Source: JARFQH01 sp963825595 (GTDB lineage: Bacteria; Desulfobacterota; Desulfobacteria; Desulfobacterales; SG8-13). Taken from it: a stretch of 64,000 bases of DNA. The notes under the pieces are model-generated. The model saw only the letters and a program-made list of their open reading frames with translations. It was not told the DNA's origin and ran no database searches. This document shows positions 9,032-16,382 of the stretch, piece after piece (the stretch's first letter is position 1; every line of letters starts with the position of its first letter). Both the position numbers and the translations under genes were made by a program. Where the stretch lies: positions 1-64,000 of the forward strand of contig CAWGUE010000002.1 of assembly GCA_963825595.1 (NCBI GenBank), written 5' to 3'.

Positions 9032-9307
9032 TCAGCTTTCTTCCTCATCATTAAGATCTTCCCGACTTTTATTGCCGCCATATGAATAGGACAATTCAAT
9101 GTCTTTTAGAATCTCTCTCGCTATATTGGCCTGATCCTTTTTAACCATAAGCCTCATTGGTAACGCATTGAATAAATAAGGGGCAACATATTCACCTTGG
9201 ATGAAATAAGTTATTCCTTCGGCATCCAAAATAGATTTTAGAAAAACGCGATCTCCCGCGTTATGCGTTTCTAAAATCGGTACATATTCTATAAATTCAT
9301 TTTTCAT
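9032..9307 (-). CDS. DUF2007-type small protein
   Basis: 91 residues: EYVPILETHNAGDRVFLKSI, LDAEGITYFIQGEYVAPYLF, then RLMVKKDQANIAREILKDIE. This is the pattern of DUF2007 (putative signal-transducing domain): a short beta strand, a helix covering the D/E-ILDAEGI motif, a loop and a final helix starting with the D/Q-ANIAREIL motif. Its ATG overlaps the stop of the metallophosphoesterase gene by four bases (ATGA), so the two are translationally coupled. A second DUF2007 gene lies at 10750. Role unknown. Confidence 0.75.
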   Translation of the reverse strand: MKNEFIEYVPILETHNAGDRVFLKSILDAEGITYFIQGEYVAPYLFNALPMRLMVKKDQANIAREILKDIELSYSYGGNKSREDLNDEEES

Positions 9308-10128
9308 GTGTGTTCGAGTTCCAATACGGCGATCTCAGGATAGCAATTAAATCTGACGGGATAAATGGCCCAACCAATTCCCCGACTGATAAAAAGTTGC
9401 GTTCTCGGTGTGGATATAAGACCACTGGAATAGTCTTTGTTTTTTACAGGGAGCACCGGGGGGCCGTAAAAAGGAATGACAACTTGTCCGCCGTGGGTGT
9501 GACCACTGAGTACCAGTGACAATGAGGTATTAAATGCCGTATCAACAGTATCCGGATTGTGTGCCAAAAGCACTCTGCATTCATTTTCATCGGAACAAGA
9601 AAACGTCTTATCGATATTTAAGTCGTCTTCCCAGTAATCGCCGGCTCCACCAATGAAAATCCTGTCACTGCCCTTATAAATAGGTTTACATTCGTGCCTA
9701 ATATTTTGACCTGTTCTTTCCATCCAGTAAAGAGATCTATCGAAATCCGCCCAGTGATCATGATTGCCTAATACAGAATAGACCCCGTGTTTTGCTTCTA
9801 GTTTTGACAAAATAGTCCATACTTTATCAACTTGCTGGGTGGCATTCATCTCATGGACATAATCGCCGGTGCAGACGATAAGGTCCGCTCGCAATCGATT
9901 CGTTCGATGAACGATTTCTTCGACAAAGGATTCCGAAACAAGAAAACCTAAATGCAAGTCCGTAAGTTGTGCAATAGTGAATCCGTGGAAGGATGGCGGT
10001 AAATCAGCGATCGGAATTTTATATCGATTTATTTGGACGATATTTCTTTCGATTAATACCGGATAGCTCCCCGCGAGAGCGGTAACTCCACCATAAAGCG
10101 CAAATTTAAGAAATGTTCTTCTGTTCAT
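9304..10128 (-). CDS. Calcineurin-like metallophosphoesterase (YaeI/YkuE type)
   Basis: 274 residues. An N-terminal twin-arginine-like or anchor segment (MNRRTFLKFALYGGVTALAG) precedes the phosphoesterase core. All metal-binding blocks are present in order: DLHLG, GDYVHE, GNHDHW, a central LLAHNPD and the final GHTHGGQ. The family includes membrane-associated phosphodiesterases such as YkuE/YaeI that act on lipid or envelope substrates. The N-terminus suggests export or membrane attachment. It is coupled by overlap to the DUF2007 gene that follows. Confidence 0.85.
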   Translation of the reverse strand: MNRRTFLKFALYGGVTALAGSYPVLIERNIVQINRYKIPIADLPPSFHGFTIAQLTDLHLGFLVSESFVEEIVHRTNRLRADLIVCTGDYVHEMNATQQVDKVWTILSKLEAKHGVYSVLGNHDHWADFDRSLYWMERTGQNIRHECKPIYKGSDRIFIGGAGDYWEDDLNIDKTFSCSDENECRVLLAHNPDTVDTAFNTSLSLVLSGHTHGGQVVIPFYGPPVLPVKNKDYSSGLISTPRTQLFISRGIGWAIYPVRFNCYPEIAVLELEHT

Positions 10129-10165
10129 TCTGTTATCGAAAAAACCCGTATCGCACCCATATCGC

Positions 10166-10558
10166 TCATATTGACAAATACGTGCGCCAGGGGGTCCAAT
10201 AGTATTTTTCCCAACCTTGGCTTACGCCGTCGTAGTCTTGGTCGGGCACATCTAAGTGAACGAGGTCGATTCGTCCCTCATCTCCCTCCGAGGTGAAGGA
10301 CAAGATCAGGGTTGAGTCAGGGTCCTCGTCCATAAAGTTAACCGAACGCCACGATTTAACTATCAGTCTCGGCTCTATCACCTCGAGGATCGTTCCTGTC
10401 AAGGCCCCATCAAAGGCCTTGAATTTAGAACCTCTCTTCTCTCCAATATCGACCGGTGCACCCGTGATTGCCTGGTGTGTCGAGGGATTAATGTACATTT
10501 CAAATAGCTTTTCGGCTGAAGCCGGTAATACGACAGATTGACGAATGACATTTCTCAT
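10166..10558 (-). CDS. SRPBCC/AHSA1-like domain protein
   Basis: 130 residues of a START/Bet v1-like fold: RQSVVLPASAEKLFEMYINP at the N-terminus, GSKFKAFDGALTGTILEVIE, a strand with KSWRSVNFMDEDPDSTLILS, and the closing helix GVSQGWEKYYWTPWRTYLSI with the W-x(3)-Y/W pattern common in AHSA1 (activator of Hsp90 ATPase homologue 1-like) proteins. Bacterial members bind small hydrophobic ligands; the ligand here is unknown. A relative of the same superfamily is carried by an integron cassette at 14005. Confidence 0.8.
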   Translation of the reverse strand: MRNVIRQSVVLPASAEKLFEMYINPSTHQAITGAPVDIGEKRGSKFKAFDGALTGTILEVIEPRLIVKSWRSVNFMDEDPDSTLILSFTSEGDEGRIDLVHLDVPDQDYDGVSQGWEKYYWTPWRTYLSI

Positions 10559-10574
10559 TGCCCAAATCCTTCGA

Positions 10575-10645
10575 GATCTTCATGAGCAGCGGATCACGGC
10601 GCTCGCGTATATCGACACAGCGTTTTCCGTCTGCTCAATGAATTT
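10575..10645 (-). repeat. Possible decayed attC site
   Basis: On the - strand, TTGAGCAGACGG and CCGCTGCTCATG form the same imperfect dyad seen in intact attC sites at 22864 and 22344 (GAGCAGACGG ... CCGCTGCTC). The outer AAC/GTT core triplets are not preserved. It may mark an older, now immobile part of the integron array. Confidence 0.35.
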
Positions 10646-10749
10646 GTTTCCCCGGGCTTTACATGGGCCACAATGTTTTAGGCCCATTTTTATTGTAATT
10701 TTTGCCTGAATACAATTTATCACAATTTAACCGCTTTTACACTTTACAT

Positions 10750-11004
10750 TCAGGCATCGGATCGCTTGTTTTTCCATGGGAGCTCTTCAGGAGATGCACT
10801 TTCCCATTCTCTAATTATTCTTTGTGCTTCCGGAAAGTCTGCCTCAGAAACCCGAATTAAGCCCCAACCATATTGAGTTTGGAAAAGACCATCATAGGCA
10901 GTATCATGAAATGATTTTATTTCTGAATATATTCCATGTTCCTTTAGAACCGATTTGATTACATTTGCTTCTGCTTCGTTCTCAGGTTTCATTAAATTTT
11001 TCAT
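10750..11004 (-). CDS. DUF2007-like small protein
   Basis: 84 residues: LMKPENEAEANVIKSVLKEH with GIYSEIKSFHDTAYDGLFQT, then GWGLIRVSEADFPEAQRIIR. The order (helix with EAEANVIKSVL, GI-type turn, loop, then a V-x-E-x-D helix ending in AQRII) matches DUF2007 proteins. It is related in layout to the gene at 9032 but not closely similar. No neighbour gives a functional hint; roughly 190 bases of AT-rich sequence separate it from the SRPBCC gene downstream. Confidence 0.65.
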   Translation of the reverse strand: MKNLMKPENEAEANVIKSVLKEHGIYSEIKSFHDTAYDGLFQTQYGWGLIRVSEADFPEAQRIIREWESASPEELPWKNKRSDA

Positions 11005-11077
11005 GGCATATTCTAAGGGACTTTCTATAGGTCCCCGAACTCCTTAAGCGGTTTTCCCGACGTGAATGATAGGTATT

Positions 11078-11527
11078 TTATTTGTCTTTTCTTAATTGCC
11101 TCAAGAGAACTCTTAGGTAACGAATACTAGAGAGTACGAGCGACAGCCCTATCCCAATATATAATATTGACAAATATTTTTTAGGAATCTCGGAATGTCT
11201 TAGCACTGTTCCCATTGTTATCATCACTGCAACGATTATATAACTCTTCCATGTCATGAAAGAAAAAACGCATTTTTTCCCCTCCATCGGTAGTATTCGA
11301 CCCAAATTTTTGTCAACAATTTTCAAGAACCCAAAATGGTGTATCACTAAGGCCGCACCAACTCCTACTCCGACAAACAGGAAAGAACCGTTCACTTGAG
11401 ATGCTTTCAACCAGGAATATGCTAACAACAATAGCACCGTCCCAACGACAACCCACACGAAAAAAGACAGAAATATAAGTACGCTTTTGTCAACTGACGG
11501 CCTGATTTTATCACTCTTCTTACTCAT
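11078..11527 (-). CDS. Hypothetical membrane protein
   Basis: 149 residues with about four hydrophobic segments: VLIFLSFFVWVVVGTVLLLL, FLFVGVGVGAALVIHHFGFL, SYIIVAVMITMGTVL and a final LSILYIGIGLSLVLSSIRYL. Charged ends (MSKKSDKIRPSVDK and LRQLRKDK) suggest both termini in the cytoplasm. No family is recognised. It lies on the same strand as its neighbours with gaps of 73 and 211 bases, so an operon cannot be claimed. Confidence 0.6.
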   Translation of the reverse strand: MSKKSDKIRPSVDKSVLIFLSFFVWVVVGTVLLLLAYSWLKASQVNGSFLFVGVGVGAALVIHHFGFLKIVDKNLGRILPMEGKKCVFSFMTWKSYIIVAVMITMGTVLRHSEIPKKYLSILYIGIGLSLVLSSIRYLRVLLRQLRKDK

Positions 11528-11738
11528 ATCAGAATCTTGTCAATTTTATCCGTTAAGAATGCCCCTTATCGGTATTGTTCCGGAAAATCTTCCGCCTTTC
11601 GACACCGCGACCGATGATGGTGATGCAAGGCATCCGGTGCATCTATTCTGTCTTTTCGTGGCTTGTTCCAGACCGGATCATGATTTATCAAATAAATATG
11701 GCGGTTATGCAAGACCGTCCCTGGTAACCCTTCTCATT

Positions 11739-12851
11739 CTATCGGTATGTGGTGTGTGCGTCATCGATGAGCGGCATTTTCACGCCAGTAACACGATTAG
11801 AAAACCTCAGACCTGCTTCCAATGCTCCCTCAATCAGACCACCATTACTGAAAGATGTTTCCGTTGAAATAAAGTCGAGCTTCCTGCCCCAGGCACTACC
11901 CAAAAGAAGATTCAGGCCATAGTGTGGATGGCGTGTTAGCGGTTTGCGATCAGCGATATTGGCGGTAAATTTTTCGGTACTCCAATCTTGGAAATGAACC
12001 GCTTTTGTCAGATTTGCTTCATTCCCAAACAACGCCGCGAGTTGAGCCACAGCTTGTTTAATAAATTCAATTCGCCCCATACTCGCCCGACTCTCTGCAT
12101 CCAGCCCAGAAAACCCAAATAAACTGAAAGAATTCCCAGAATTTGGCGAAGCGTCGTGAACCTCCGCCAATGGTCCACATTGACTGATGACGGTACCACA
12201 CAGACCCTTCATCCGCCAAAATGGCTCATCATAGGTCGCAAAAAACTTCGCATGCCCTGCCATCCAGGTAGGTGTTTCGGCCAGTGCTTGCATCGTTTTT
12301 TTCGGTAGTTCAGGTACAAATGCCAGTTCAGCAGCCAAGCGAGGCGGTATCGCCAGTGCAACCTGCTTCGCTTCTACCTGTACCTTCCCTGATGGTCCCA
12401 TTGCATCGACTGTAATAACGTCATTGTCGATTGAGAGTCCCGTAACCATATGTGCCAAAAATTGATGGGACGCGTCAATTTCATTAGCAATCACATTCGT
12501 GAGGTGATTGACACCCCCCTGAATGCGCAGCGATCCTGTCATTGGCGATGCGTCTGTGATTCTCTCAATGCGACCGTCCATCTGTTGAAACAATACAGCG
12601 CCATCAACATATTGCTCGAAATATGGTATATTAAAATGATTCAATAGACTGGTCACTAGTGGTTGACCAGGCCAAAACCAAGAAGGTCCAAGATCGCAAG
12701 GAGTACCATCGTCTCCCTCCACCGTAAGAATGCGACCCCCGAACCGCGTCCGGGCTTCCATTATCGTTGCGTTTTCACCTGCAGATACCAATTGCCATGT
12801 CGCGGTAAGTCCACTAAGCCCACCACCAATAACGAGGATGTCTGTTTGCAT
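11739..12851 (-). CDS. Flavin-containing amine oxidase family protein
   Basis: 370 residues. It opens with a Rossmann dinucleotide-binding motif (DILVIGGGLSGLTATWQL) and the arginine-rich second FAD motif (EARTRFGGRILTV). Later it has the substrate-domain strand QVALAIPPRLAAELAFVPEL and the C-terminal FAD region around GLIEGALEAGLRFSNRV (amine-oxidase GxxxGA-E-SG variant). The family oxidises amines or desaturates polyenes using FAD and oxygen or another acceptor. The substrate is unknown. A GTTAGGC core lies just before the gene (12900-12906 on the other strand), so it may be the last, large cassette of the integron, but no attC with matching ends follows it. Confidence 0.8.
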   Translation of the reverse strand: MQTDILVIGGGLSGLTATWQLVSAGENATIMEARTRFGGRILTVEGDDGTPCDLGPSWFWPGQPLVTSLLNHFNIPYFEQYVDGAVLFQQMDGRIERITDASPMTGSLRIQGGVNHLTNVIANEIDASHQFLAHMVTGLSIDNDVITVDAMGPSGKVQVEAKQVALAIPPRLAAELAFVPELPKKTMQALAETPTWMAGHAKFFATYDEPFWRMKGLCGTVISQCGPLAEVHDASPNSGNSFSLFGFSGLDAESRASMGRIEFIKQAVAQLAALFGNEANLTKAVHFQDWSTEKFTANIADRKPLTRHPHYGLNLLLGSAWGRKLDFISTETSFSNGGLIEGALEAGLRFSNRVTGVKMPLIDDAHTTYR

Positions 12852-12899
12852 ATTATTTATTACCGATGTATCTAAATTATGAAAACACAGCTATATTTT

Positions 12900-12972
12900 G
12901 CCTAACACCGGCACGCATTGGCGGGAGCGAGGCGAACGTCCGCTGCTGCGCATGGCTCGGCTTTCTATATCC
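12900..12972 (-). repeat. attC site, left half decayed
   Basis: The - strand end GTGTTAGGC is a proper R' core (GTTRRRY). The inner part forms an imperfect hairpin (GCCGAGCC... with GGACGTTCGCC). The expected R'' (complement of the acetyltransferase cassette start, about GCCCAAC) is not intact. Confidence 0.5.
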
Positions 12973-12993
12973 TAAAAAGTGATATTCTGCCGT

Positions 12994-13311
12994 TCATTCC
13001 GTGAATCCACGTTCTCTCATTGCTACGCCTTTCTTGAAGTGTGCCATACCCGTTTTCATCTTTCGGAAACCGTGTGTTTGGTAGAACCCTTCTTTTCCTG
13101 GTGATGCGTATAGGATGACGTTGCAATGCGATATCCGTAACAAAATGTTCTTCATGATTGTCGTTCCGATCCCCATCCGTTGGAATTCAGGAAGAACTGC
13201 GCAATCATAGATAGCAGCTTGGTAGACGCCATCGGAAATCGCTCGGCCGAAGCCGACCAACCGGTCAGCATGATAGACAAACACGGCCGTAAGGACATTG
13301 AATTCATTCAA
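12994..13311 (-). CDS. GNAT acetyltransferase, apparently shortened at the N-terminus (integron cassette)
   Basis: 105 residues from a TTG start. The acetyl-CoA binding block is clear: AAIYDCAVLPEFQRMGIGTT (motif A, Q/RxxGxG/A as QRMGIGT) followed by NVILYASPGKEGFYQTHGFR and the final MKTGMAH. This matches short GNAT proteins (YjaB/YjcF-like), which normally have about 25-30 more N-terminal residues. In-frame codons encoding FRHYKTLKRFSVT continue upstream to a stop near 13380, but contain no ATG, GTG or TTG. Either translation starts at an unusual codon or the start was lost when the cassette formed. The GNAT cassette is bounded by cores at 13409-13415 and 12900-12906. Confidence 0.7.
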   Translation of the reverse strand: MNEFNVLTAVFVYHADRLVGFGRAISDGVYQAAIYDCAVLPEFQRMGIGTTIMKNILLRISHCNVILYASPGKEGFYQTHGFRKMKTGMAHFKKGVAMRERGFTE

Positions 13312-13408
13312 AGTAACAGAAAAACGCTTCAGCGTCTTATAATGTCTAAATATGACTTTAGTTAAATCTATCTTTCAAAATAATTGTATCCTTCTATGGT
13401 GCAGGACT

Positions 13409-13480
13409 GCCCAACGTTTGAAATGAGCGGCCGACGGGGGCTGCCTGTCGGAGGAGGTCCGCTCGATTGAAGGGTTAGAT
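13409..13480 (-). repeat. attC site of the hotdog-protein cassette
   Basis: On the - strand it starts ATCTAAC (R'') and ends GTTGGGC (R'). Between them, GAGCGG... pairs with CCGCTC with extra unpaired bases, and CCTCCTCCGAC faces GTCGG. Size (about 70 bases) and layout are those of a classical 59-base-element type attC. Confidence 0.75.
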
Positions 13481-13519
13481 TTCAGACGACCTCTAAGAAC
13501 GCATTGGCGGTTTCGAACC

Positions 13520-13921
13520 CTACCGTGGAATCGAGTACGTGCCGACGACATGGGCCACAGGCTCTTCGATACCTTCCGAGTACAGAGACACCTCTCCGAC
13601 TGCCAATGATTTGCCCATTTTCATGAGATTGCAAACACCGATGATGGCTCTGTCCGCCGCCGGTTTCCGCATGAAGTTGATGCTCAGGTTTGTTGTGACA
13701 GCAAGGGGAACGATGCCGATTTCGCCGAGAATAGCCACATAAAGCGCGACGTCAGCGACGGTCATGAGCACGGGGCCGGACACGGTTCCTCCCGGGCGTA
13801 GTTCGTGGTCGCCGACCTGAAGTTTGACTGTTGCCGATCTGCCTCCAACTGCCTCAACGGTGCAATTGGTATGGGGATACTCAGTGGCCAGAAATTCAAC
13901 GATCTCTGCCTTGGTTGCCAT
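13520..13921 (-). CDS. Hotdog-fold thioesterase, PaaI-like (integron cassette)
   Basis: 133 residues: HELRPGGTVSGPVLMTVADV is the PaaI-family helix entry (RPGGTxSGPxxxxLAD), with the active-site region GG-T and D, followed by AVTTNLSINFMRKPAADRAI and SLYSEGIEEPVAHVVGTYSI. Family members hydrolyse acyl-CoA thioesters or have lost catalysis. The start is ATG at 13921 with TGTAAGGAGCGT upstream. The gene fills a cassette between a degenerate attC at 13936 and the intact attC at 13409. The physiological substrate is unknown. Confidence 0.8.
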   Translation of the reverse strand: MATKAEIVEFLATEYPHTNCTVEAVGGRSATVKLQVGDHELRPGGTVSGPVLMTVADVALYVAILGEIGIVPLAVTTNLSINFMRKPAADRAIIGVCNLMKMGKSLAVGEVSLYSEGIEEPVAHVVGTYSIPR

Positions 13922-13935
13922 ACGCTCCTTACATT

Positions 13936-14001
13936 AAAATTAGGTTTGAGTGAACCGGCATGCCGTTGCGTGCCCGGTTGAACGAAGGGTCAGGCGTCAC
14001 C
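13936..14001 (-). repeat. Degenerate attC site of the SRPBCC cassette
   Basis: The - strand shows GACGCCTGAC, one mismatch from the complement of that cassette's own 5' end (GTTAGGCGTC), then TTCAACCGG pairing with CCGGTTCA. The right-hand GTT core is replaced by ACC, so recombination here is probably impaired. Confidence 0.55.
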
Positions 14002-14004
14002 GCG

Positions 14005-14457
14005 CTAACCCGGAATTTCGGGTTCGACAAGGGTTGCGAGCTGCGCAAGCGACTCCTGCCAGCCGAGATAGCACATCTCGAGCGGAATCACTGCTGGTAT
14101 TCCCTCTTGGACAACGTTGAGTTCCGTGCCGCAGGACACGGGCTTCAACGACACGGTGACCTGAATCTCACCAGGCAGGTTCGGATCATCGAACTTGTCC
14201 GAGTATCGAATAAGCTCGCCTGGAACCAGTTCTCGATATTCTCCACCGAATGAGTGCCCTTGTCCTGTCGAGAAGTTCTCAAACGACATCTTGAAGGTGC
14301 CCCCGACTCTGGCGTCCATGTGTTGGACCCTGCAGATGAAGCCGTAAGGCGGGAGCCACTTGGCCATTGCGGCGTCATCCAAGAAAGCGCGGTAGACCTT
14401 CTCCGGCTTGGCTCGGAGCACGCGGTGAAGCCGGACAGTTCCTGTGGTCATAGTCAT
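14005..14457 (-). CDS. SRPBCC/AHSA1-like protein (integron cassette)
   Basis: 150 residues of the AHSA1-type SRPBCC fold: VRLHRVLRAKPEKVYRAFLD, AMAKWLPPYGFICRVQHMDA, then GGTFKMSFENFSTGQGHSFG, a GELIRYSDKFDDPNLPGEIQ strand, and a C-terminal helix with CYLGWQESLAQLATLVEPEI. This matches the subfamily often called 'SRPBCC family protein, polyketide cyclase or AHSA1-like', a ligand-binding pocket without a fixed reaction. The gene fills one cassette, whose 5' core is at 14534-14540. No neighbour indicates its ligand. Confidence 0.8.
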   Translation of the reverse strand: MTMTTGTVRLHRVLRAKPEKVYRAFLDDAAMAKWLPPYGFICRVQHMDARVGGTFKMSFENFSTGQGHSFGGEYRELVPGELIRYSDKFDDPNLPGEIQVTVSLKPVSCGTELNVVQEGIPAVIPLEMCYLGWQESLAQLATLVEPEIPG

Positions 14458-14533
14458 GTCTCCTTTGGGTAAACGGATCGCGCCTTGATGGCTTCGCTAT
14501 TCATGGTGGGCAGAAAGACGTGTGTTGTGTGAC

Positions 14534-14592
14534 GCCTAACGTTAGAGCTGAGGCGCGCGATTTTTGGGTCGTTTTCCAGCGATATGTTATCT
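14534..14592 (-). repeat. attC site of the HigBA cassette
   Basis: On the - strand it runs from AGATAAC (R'') to GTTAGGC (R'). ATCGCTGG faces CAGCT with unpaired bases between, and CGCGCG lies in the loop. AGATAAC is the complement of that cassette's own 5' end (GTTATCT), as expected for an excisable cassette. Confidence 0.8.
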
Positions 14593-14606
14593 GGGGTTTG
14601 GTGAAA

Positions 14607-14894
14607 TTACGCTGCCTTGATACGCTTTAGACCGCTGACGTCGAGAGACTTTTCCGCTTTCCACAAGTCGAATTGTAATTGCAAGCGCATCCAACCTTCC
14701 GGTGTACGACCGAACACTCTGTATAATCTCAATGCCATTTCCGGGCTAATGCCGGCTCTGCCATTCAACAAGGTTGACAGGGTCTTCCGAGTAACTTTCA
14801 GGGCTTTGGCAGCCTCAGTTACGGTCAGCCCAAGAGGCTCAACACAAAGTTCTCTTATAATCTCACCGGGATGTGGTGGGTTATGCATTCTCAT
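14607..14894 (-). CDS. higA: HigA-type antitoxin (XRE family)
   Basis: 95 residues: HNPPHPGEIIRELCVEPLGL and TVTEAAKALKVTRKTLSTLL plus NGRAGISPEMALRLYRVFGR, the classic HigA/VapA-like helix-turn-helix arrangement, ending in WMRLQLQFDLWKAEKS. It binds HigB and represses its own operon in known members. It lies directly after the toxin gene, overlapping it by 14 bases, in the reversed toxin-first order typical of higBA. The whole module is one integron cassette, as found in many chromosomal integrons where such modules stabilise the array. Confidence 0.9.
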   Translation of the reverse strand: MRMHNPPHPGEIIRELCVEPLGLTVTEAAKALKVTRKTLSTLLNGRAGISPEMALRLYRVFGRTPEGWMRLQLQFDLWKAEKSLDVSGLKRIKAA

Positions 14895-15183
14895 GACACA
14901 CCTCTAATGATAATCTTCGTAAGTTTACATCAAAAGCATCACCTTGCTTCATTCTGAAGGTGACACGCCAATTTCCGCTGATTTTTATAGCCCAAGTACC
15001 CTTTCGATTGCCTTTCAATTCATGAAGATTCAGACCTGGTAAATCCATATCCTCAACAGTTTCAGCAGTTTCAATAAGAGCAAGGATCCATTTCAACCGC
15101 TTAACATGCTGAGAGCTCACCCCCGAACTCACACCCTTCTCAAATAGCAGCTTGAGGCCTTTATGTTGGAATTTCTGAATCAT
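14881..15183 (-). CDS. higB: HigB-type toxin (RelE superfamily)
   Basis: 100 residues: MIQKFQHKGLKLLFEKGVSS, RLKWILALIETAETVEDMDL, GLNLHELKGNRKGTWAIKIS and GNWRVTFRMKQGDAFDVNLR. The HELKG...W-A-I-K-I/V-S-G-NWR-V/I-F/T order is diagnostic for HigB ribosome-dependent mRNA interferases. It comes first in the operon, directly behind a consensus promoter only nine bases from the ATG. It overlaps higA. A complete toxin-antitoxin pair inside an integron cassette probably selects against loss of the array. Confidence 0.9.
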   Translation of the reverse strand: MIQKFQHKGLKLLFEKGVSSGVSSQHVKRLKWILALIETAETVEDMDLPGLNLHELKGNRKGTWAIKISGNWRVTFRMKQGDAFDVNLRRLSLEVCHENA

Positions 15184-15192
15184 CTGCTTTGA

Positions 15193-15221
15193 ATTGTAAC
15201 CAGTTACGTTACAGGTGTCAA
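15193..15221 (-). promoter_or_regulatory. Promoter of higBA with dyad
   Basis: On the - strand TTGACA (15216-15221) and TACAAT (15193-15198) are 17 bases apart. The spacer and -10 contain TGTAAC ... GGTTACA, an imperfect dyad suited to autoregulation by HigA. The -10 ends nine bases before the higB ATG, so the leader is almost absent. Confidence 0.75.
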
Positions 15222-15244
15222 GCGGTGCGGTAAATTAATTGTGC

Positions 15245-15306
15245 AGATAACGCTGCGGCTGAGAGGCGCGACATATGGAGCGTCCTACTCCAGCCGCTTG
15301 TTATCC
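15245..15306 (-). repeat. attC site of the HicAB cassette
   Basis: On the - strand it runs from GGATAAC (R'') to GTTATCT (R'). AAGCGGCTGGAG faces CTCAGCCGC with single extra bases, and GGACGCTCC forms the apical part. GACGGATAAC is the complement of this cassette's 5' end (GTTATCCGTC), which shows the cassette limits. Confidence 0.85.
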
Positions 15307-15321
15307 GTCTGTTTATTGATC

Positions 15322-15356
15322 TTGACAGAAACCAAATGAATGTGTATAAATACACA
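15322..15356 (+). promoter_or_regulatory. Promoter and operator of hicAB
   Basis: TTGACA (15322-15327) and TATAAA (15345-15350) are 17 bases apart on the + strand. The -10 lies inside the perfect palindrome TGTGTATAAATACACA (15341-15356), a likely HicB operator. The -10 ends eight bases before the hicA ATG, so the transcript is leaderless or nearly so. Confidence 0.8.
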
Positions 15357-15358
15357 CA

Positions 15359-15547
15359 ATGGATAGCCGAACAATTATAAAAATCCTAAAACAAAACGGC
15401 TGGTATGAAGTTGTAAAGGTCGGCTCGCATAGCCAATTTCGGCATTCTGATATAAAAGGACGTGTTACGGTTCCACATCCTAAAAAGGACATACCGATCG
15501 GCACTTTGAAAAGTATCGAACGCCAATCGGGAGTCAGATTCAAATGA
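15359..15547 (+). CDS. hicA: HicA-type mRNA interferase toxin (integron cassette)
   Basis: 62 residues: MDSRTIIKILKQNGWYEVVK, then VGSHSQFRHSDIKGRVTVPH and PKKDIPIGTLKSIERQSGVR. This is the complete HicA double-stranded-RNA-binding-like fold with the catalytic histidine in GSHSQFRH and the conserved VPHPKKDIPIGTLKSI end. HicA cleaves mRNA and is neutralised by HicB. The gene is read on the + strand, opposite to almost all other cassette genes, and overlaps hicB by four bases (ATGA). It has its own promoter, so it does not depend on the integron promoter. Confidence 0.92.
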   Translation: MDSRTIIKILKQNGWYEVVKVGSHSQFRHSDIKGRVTVPHPKKDIPIGTLKSIERQSGVRFK

Positions 15548-15972
15548 GGCACAATATGGCTAATTATATCGCAATCGTACACAAAGATCACGCCAGTGAC
15601 TTCGGCGTATCGTTTCCTGACTTTCCGGGCTGCATCTCAGCCGGCAACAACATTGACGATGCCAAGGATATGGCTCAAGAAGCTCTAACTCTCCATATTC
15701 AGGGAATGCTTGAAGACGGAGAGGAGTTGCCGACTCCTTCAAAGCTCGAAGAAATCATGGCTGATCCCGATTTCGCTGATGCGGCGGCCTATTTGGTAGT
15801 TGAAGTGCCGGACGCCAAACCCAGAACGATCAGGGTCAATATTTCAGTTCCCGAAATAACCCTCAAGCAAATTGATGCTGCAGCCAAAAAACGTGGTATG
15901 TCAAGATCGTCATTTCTGGTTCACGCTGCTCAGAATGCAATCCAGTCGAAGCAACCAGATACATCTATTTGA
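15544..15972 (+). CDS. hicB: HicB-type antitoxin
   Basis: 142 residues. The N-terminal HicB domain shows YIAIVHKDHASDFGVSFPDF and PGCISAGNNIDDAKDMAQEA, a partial RNase-H-like fold that binds HicA. The C-terminal part (RTIRVNISVPEITLKQIDAA, RGMSRSSFLVHAAQ) is a ribbon-helix-helix DNA-binding domain, the usual autoregulator. The two-domain size is normal. Together with hicA it forms a self-contained cassette inserted in inverted reading direction relative to the array. Confidence 0.92.
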   Translation: MRHNMANYIAIVHKDHASDFGVSFPDFPGCISAGNNIDDAKDMAQEALTLHIQGMLEDGEELPTPSKLEEIMADPDFADAAAYLVVEVPDAKPRTIRVNISVPEITLKQIDAAAKKRGMSRSSFLVHAAQNAIQSKQPDTSI

Positions 15973-15984
15973 TATGAATTAGAC

Positions 15985-16012
15985 GGATAACGTCCGGCAT
16001 GTGGCCTTTCCA
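15985..16012 (-). repeat. Truncated attC remnant
   Basis: The - strand reads GGCCACATGCC followed by GGACGTTATCC. GGCCACAT resembles the R'' expected for the zinc-protein cassette (complement of its 5' end GTTATGTGGTC), and CGTTATCC is the next R' core. The internal attC stem is missing, so this cassette is probably fused to HicAB. Confidence 0.45.
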
Positions 16013-16031
16013 TTCCAAAGCAATTAATAAA

Positions 16032-16355
16032 TTAATGTATATCTCTTAAAATTTCTATTTCTTCCCAGAGGCCATTTAGGCCTTTTGATTCCATGAAAAT
16101 GCTAAAATTCTTACATTCCTCTGTACCAATTTGTGAAGTTGAAAACCATAAAGTTTCACATTCTTCACATAAACGTATAGAGGTTCCATCCTTTTTAACT
16201 ACTACGTGAAGTATCCAACCCTGATCACAAGCAGGACACCAGTACCTGAGTTCACCGCAATTATGACATTGCCATGCTTTTACTTTGTCATTTGGGTCGC
16301 TCATTAGTTTTACAGTTTTAGTTTGACAATGAATGCAAAGAATACTTTCAGCCAT
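16032..16355 (-). CDS. Small zinc-ribbon protein (integron cassette)
   Basis: 107 residues with four CxxC pairs: ILCIHCQTKTVKL, WQCHNCGELRYWCPACDQGW and IRLCEECETLWFST. They likely bind two zinc ions in a tandem ribbon. The remainder is a short helical tail (ECKNFSIFMESKGLNGLWEE). No enzyme motif is visible, and the family is unknown to me. It has a mini-cassette (16383-16560) directly 5' of it. Tandem zinc ribbons of this size often mediate protein contacts, but there is no evidence here for a specific role. Confidence 0.65.
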   Translation of the reverse strand: MAESILCIHCQTKTVKLMSDPNDKVKAWQCHNCGELRYWCPACDQGWILHVVVKKDGTSIRLCEECETLWFSTSQIGTEECKNFSIFMESKGLNGLWEEIEILRDIH

Positions 16356-16382
16356 TGTTCCCTCAATTTAATCAGACCACAT

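Noticed and set aside
11487..11867. A + strand gene between the membrane protein and the amine oxidase
   Set aside because: It overlaps the ends of both - strand genes, and its product has mixed composition without a domain.
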